Part shown: piece by piece, positions 4,726-5,948 of the stretch
How positions within the stretch are numbered: position 1 is the first letter of the stretch
Layout: every line of letters starts with the position of its first letter
Origin: Pyrinomonadaceae bacterium
GTDB taxonomy: Bacteria > Acidobacteriota > Blastocatellia > Pyrinomonadales > Pyrinomonadaceae
Length of the DNA: 5,948 nt
Direction: 5' to 3'
Assembly (NCBI GenBank): GCA_013812565.1
Contig: JACCTF010000063.1
Coordinates: 1 to 5,948 of the forward strand
Translations under genes and position numbers: made by a program
The notes under the pieces: generated by a model
Seen by the model: the letters and a program-made list of their open reading frames with translations, nothing else
The model's database searches: none
What the model was told of the DNA's origin: nothing

Positions 4726-5948
4726 ATGAATGACAAGTTGAACGCCAGAGCGGTGCTCAGAGCGGTGCTTAGTGCTGCCCTGCTCCTATTAACGACAAAT
4801 TTTGCCGGTGCTCAAACAACGAACCTCGACCGCGGCTGGCAGTTCCTCGCCGACAAAGAAGGCACGCTGCAACCGAACAATCTCAACGCCGCACAAGGCT
4901 GGCGCGATGCGCAGGTCGGGCTATCTTGGAACGCGCAGTTTGAAGACTTGCGCGACTACATGGGCGTCGCTTGGTATCGCACGAAATTTGACACATCGCA
5001 ACTGAAAGGCGGGGGGCGGGCGCTCCTTCGCTTCGGCGCGGTCGATTACTTCAGCGAAGTTTATGTTAACGGCAAGCGCGTCGGAGAGCATGAAGGCGGC
5101 TACACGCCATTTGTGTTCGATGTCACTGACTCAGTGAAGCCGGACGCGAACGAACTCTTGGTGCGCGTGGTTGATCCGCCGATGGATGATAAGGAAGGAG
5201 CACGGCGCTTCCCCGACATGCTCTACAAAGAGATTCCGCACGGCAAACAGAACTGGTACGTGCAGACGGGCGGCATCTGGCAGCCAGTGACGCTTGAGAT
5301 AAAGCCAAGTTTGTACGTCAAGCAGGTGCACGTCACGCCCCACCTTAGCGGCAAGGTCAGCGTGGAGGTACAACTCGGCGGGCGAGCGATTCAAGACCCT
5401 AGTCCAATTCAAGTCACGGTACGCGACCCCAACGGCAAGGAAGAGTTTCGCACAGGCGGCGGGGGCATCACGGTAATGACTCGCACCTTCGAGGGGCGCG
5501 TTGGATTGCCGAAGCTGTGGAATTTGAACAGCCCGGCGCTATACACAGTAGAAGTTAAAGTCAATGAAGATGACACATATACAGACCGCTTCGGCTTTCG
5601 TTCATTTGAAGCGCGTGACGGTAAGTTCTACTTAAACGGCGAGCCGTACTATATGATCTCTGCGCTTGATCAAGATTTCTATCCCGAAACGATTTACACT
5701 TCACCTCCTGAAGAGTACGTGCGCAACATGATGCTGAAAGCGAAGCGGCTGGGTCTGAACATGTTGCGCTGCCACATCAAAGTGCCTGACCCCATCTACC
5801 TCAAGGTTGCCGATGAAGTGGGGATGCTCATCTGGTATGAGATTCCCTCGTGGAACGACTTCAATCACTTCTCGACGAAAGCTGCTGAGCGCGGCGAACA
5901 AACACTGCGCGAGATGACGATGCGTGATTGGAATCATCCGTCCATCGT
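4726..5948 (+). CDS. second exported glycoside hydrolase family 2 enzyme, 3' truncated by window edge
   Basis: This open frame runs off the window end with no stop; 407 complete codons are present. A Sec signal peptide covers residues 1-29, with core VLSAALLLLTTNFAGA and cleavage after AGA. The GH2 jelly roll follows at about 33-195, with RFGAVDY (102-108) and GGIWQPV (182-188). The Ig-like domain spans about 195-292 and ends in DRFGFRSF. The TIM barrel begins near 298 with YLNGEPYYMISALDQDFYPE. The last residues, RDWNHPSI (400-407), are the start of the GH2 active-site signature. The acid/base Asn-Glu should lie about 8-10 residues beyond the edge, and the nucleophile is also outside. Identity to the upstream GH2 is only scattered, so the two are old paralogs, probably with different substrates. 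A 172-nt gap with a palindromic repeat separates them. Family call is strong; activity cannot be confirmed from this part. Confidence 0.92.
   Translation, partial: MNDKLNARAVLRAVLSAALLLLTTNFAGAQTTNLDRGWQFLADKEGTLQPNNLNAAQGWRDAQVGLSWNAQFEDLRDYMGVAWYRTKFDTSQLKGGGRALLRFGAVDYFSEVYVNGKRVGEHEGGYTPFVFDVTDSVKPDANELLVRVVDPPMDDKEGARRFPDMLYKEIPHGKQNWYVQTGGIWQPVTLEIKPSLYVKQVHVTPHLSGKVSVEVQLGGRAIQDPSPIQVTVRDPNGKEEFRTGGGGITVMTRTFEGRVGLPKLWNLNSPALYTVEVKVNEDDTYTDRFGFRSFEARDGKFYLNGEPYYMISALDQDFYPETIYTSPPEEYVRNMMLKAKRLGLNMLRCHIKVPDPIYLKVADEVGMLIWYEIPSWNDFNHFSTKAAERGEQTLREMTMRDWNHPSI
4747..4770 (+). repeat. 12-bp tandem duplication inside the second GH2 signal peptide
   Basis: AGAGCGGTGCTC (4747-4758) is followed directly by AGAGCGGTGCTT (4759-4770), differing at the last base only. 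In frame this encodes RAVL twice (residues 8-15), at the border of the positively charged and hydrophobic parts of the signal peptide. It looks like a recent slippage duplication that kept the frame. Confidence 0.7.

Noticed and set aside
4802..5005. 67-codon + strand open frame within the second GH2 gene
   Set aside because: It is in a different frame from the GH2 protein, whose signal peptide and jelly roll read through cleanly here.
5007..5020. G-rich run as a frameshift error or G-quadruplex
   Set aside because: The frame stays open and encodes normal GH2 sequence on both sides (a GGG linker before RALLRFGAVDY), and the run lacks four separated G-tracts.
1..5948. CRISPR array, tRNA, rRNA, transposase or phage genes
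   Set aside because: None seen: no regularly spaced direct repeats, no cloverleaf-type sequence, and all substantial frames are explained by the TPR, GH51, DUF4440 and GH2 genes.

Overview
The window comes from a Gram-negative heterotroph of mid-50s % GC (estimated by eye). Every gene that can be read is on the + strand. The style fits an environmental polysaccharide degrader, and my best guess is Acidobacteriota (for example Blastocatellia). The reasons are the secreted glycoside hydrolases with Sec signals ending in A-x-A|Q, a Tat-type GH51 protein, a TPR protein tail next to them, and degenerate CACAGAG/CTCTGTG palindromic repeats between genes. The phylum is an inference from general resemblance, not a demonstrated placement.

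Layout: (1) 1-258 is the C-terminal end of a TPR protein. (2) 319-1965 is a family GH51 alpha-L-arabinofuranosidase-like enzyme with an RRxFLR Tat-like N terminus. (3) 1966-2192 is a gap holding a roughly 100-nt imperfect palindrome with a perfect 11-bp central stem, then a small hairpin. (4) 2193-2657 is a small exported SnoaL/DUF4440-like protein. (5) 2691-4553, only 33 nt further on, is a complete exported family GH2 enzyme with both catalytic glutamates. (6) 4554-4725 is a second gap with another CACAGAG-type palindromic element. (7) 4726 to the window end is a second, divergent exported GH2 enzyme. It is cut off a few residues before its acid/base glutamate, so it has no stop codon here.

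Taken together this looks like part of a glycan-utilisation cluster. An arabinofuranosidase would remove L-arabinofuranosyl side groups, and two different GH2 exo-enzymes would act on the exposed beta-linked sugars (galactosidase-, glucuronidase- or arabinosidase-like). Arabinogalactan, arabinoxylan or pectic side chains are reasonable substrates, but the sequence alone does not settle specificity. The DUF4440-like protein is close enough to the first GH2 gene to be co-transcribed with it; its role is unknown. No transporter, regulator, tRNA, rRNA, CRISPR array or transposase is visible. I see no clearly new biological system. The points most worth a second look are the paired palindromic repeats, the exported DUF4440 protein inside the cluster, the Tat-type GH51, and a possible coupling mini-ORF before it.
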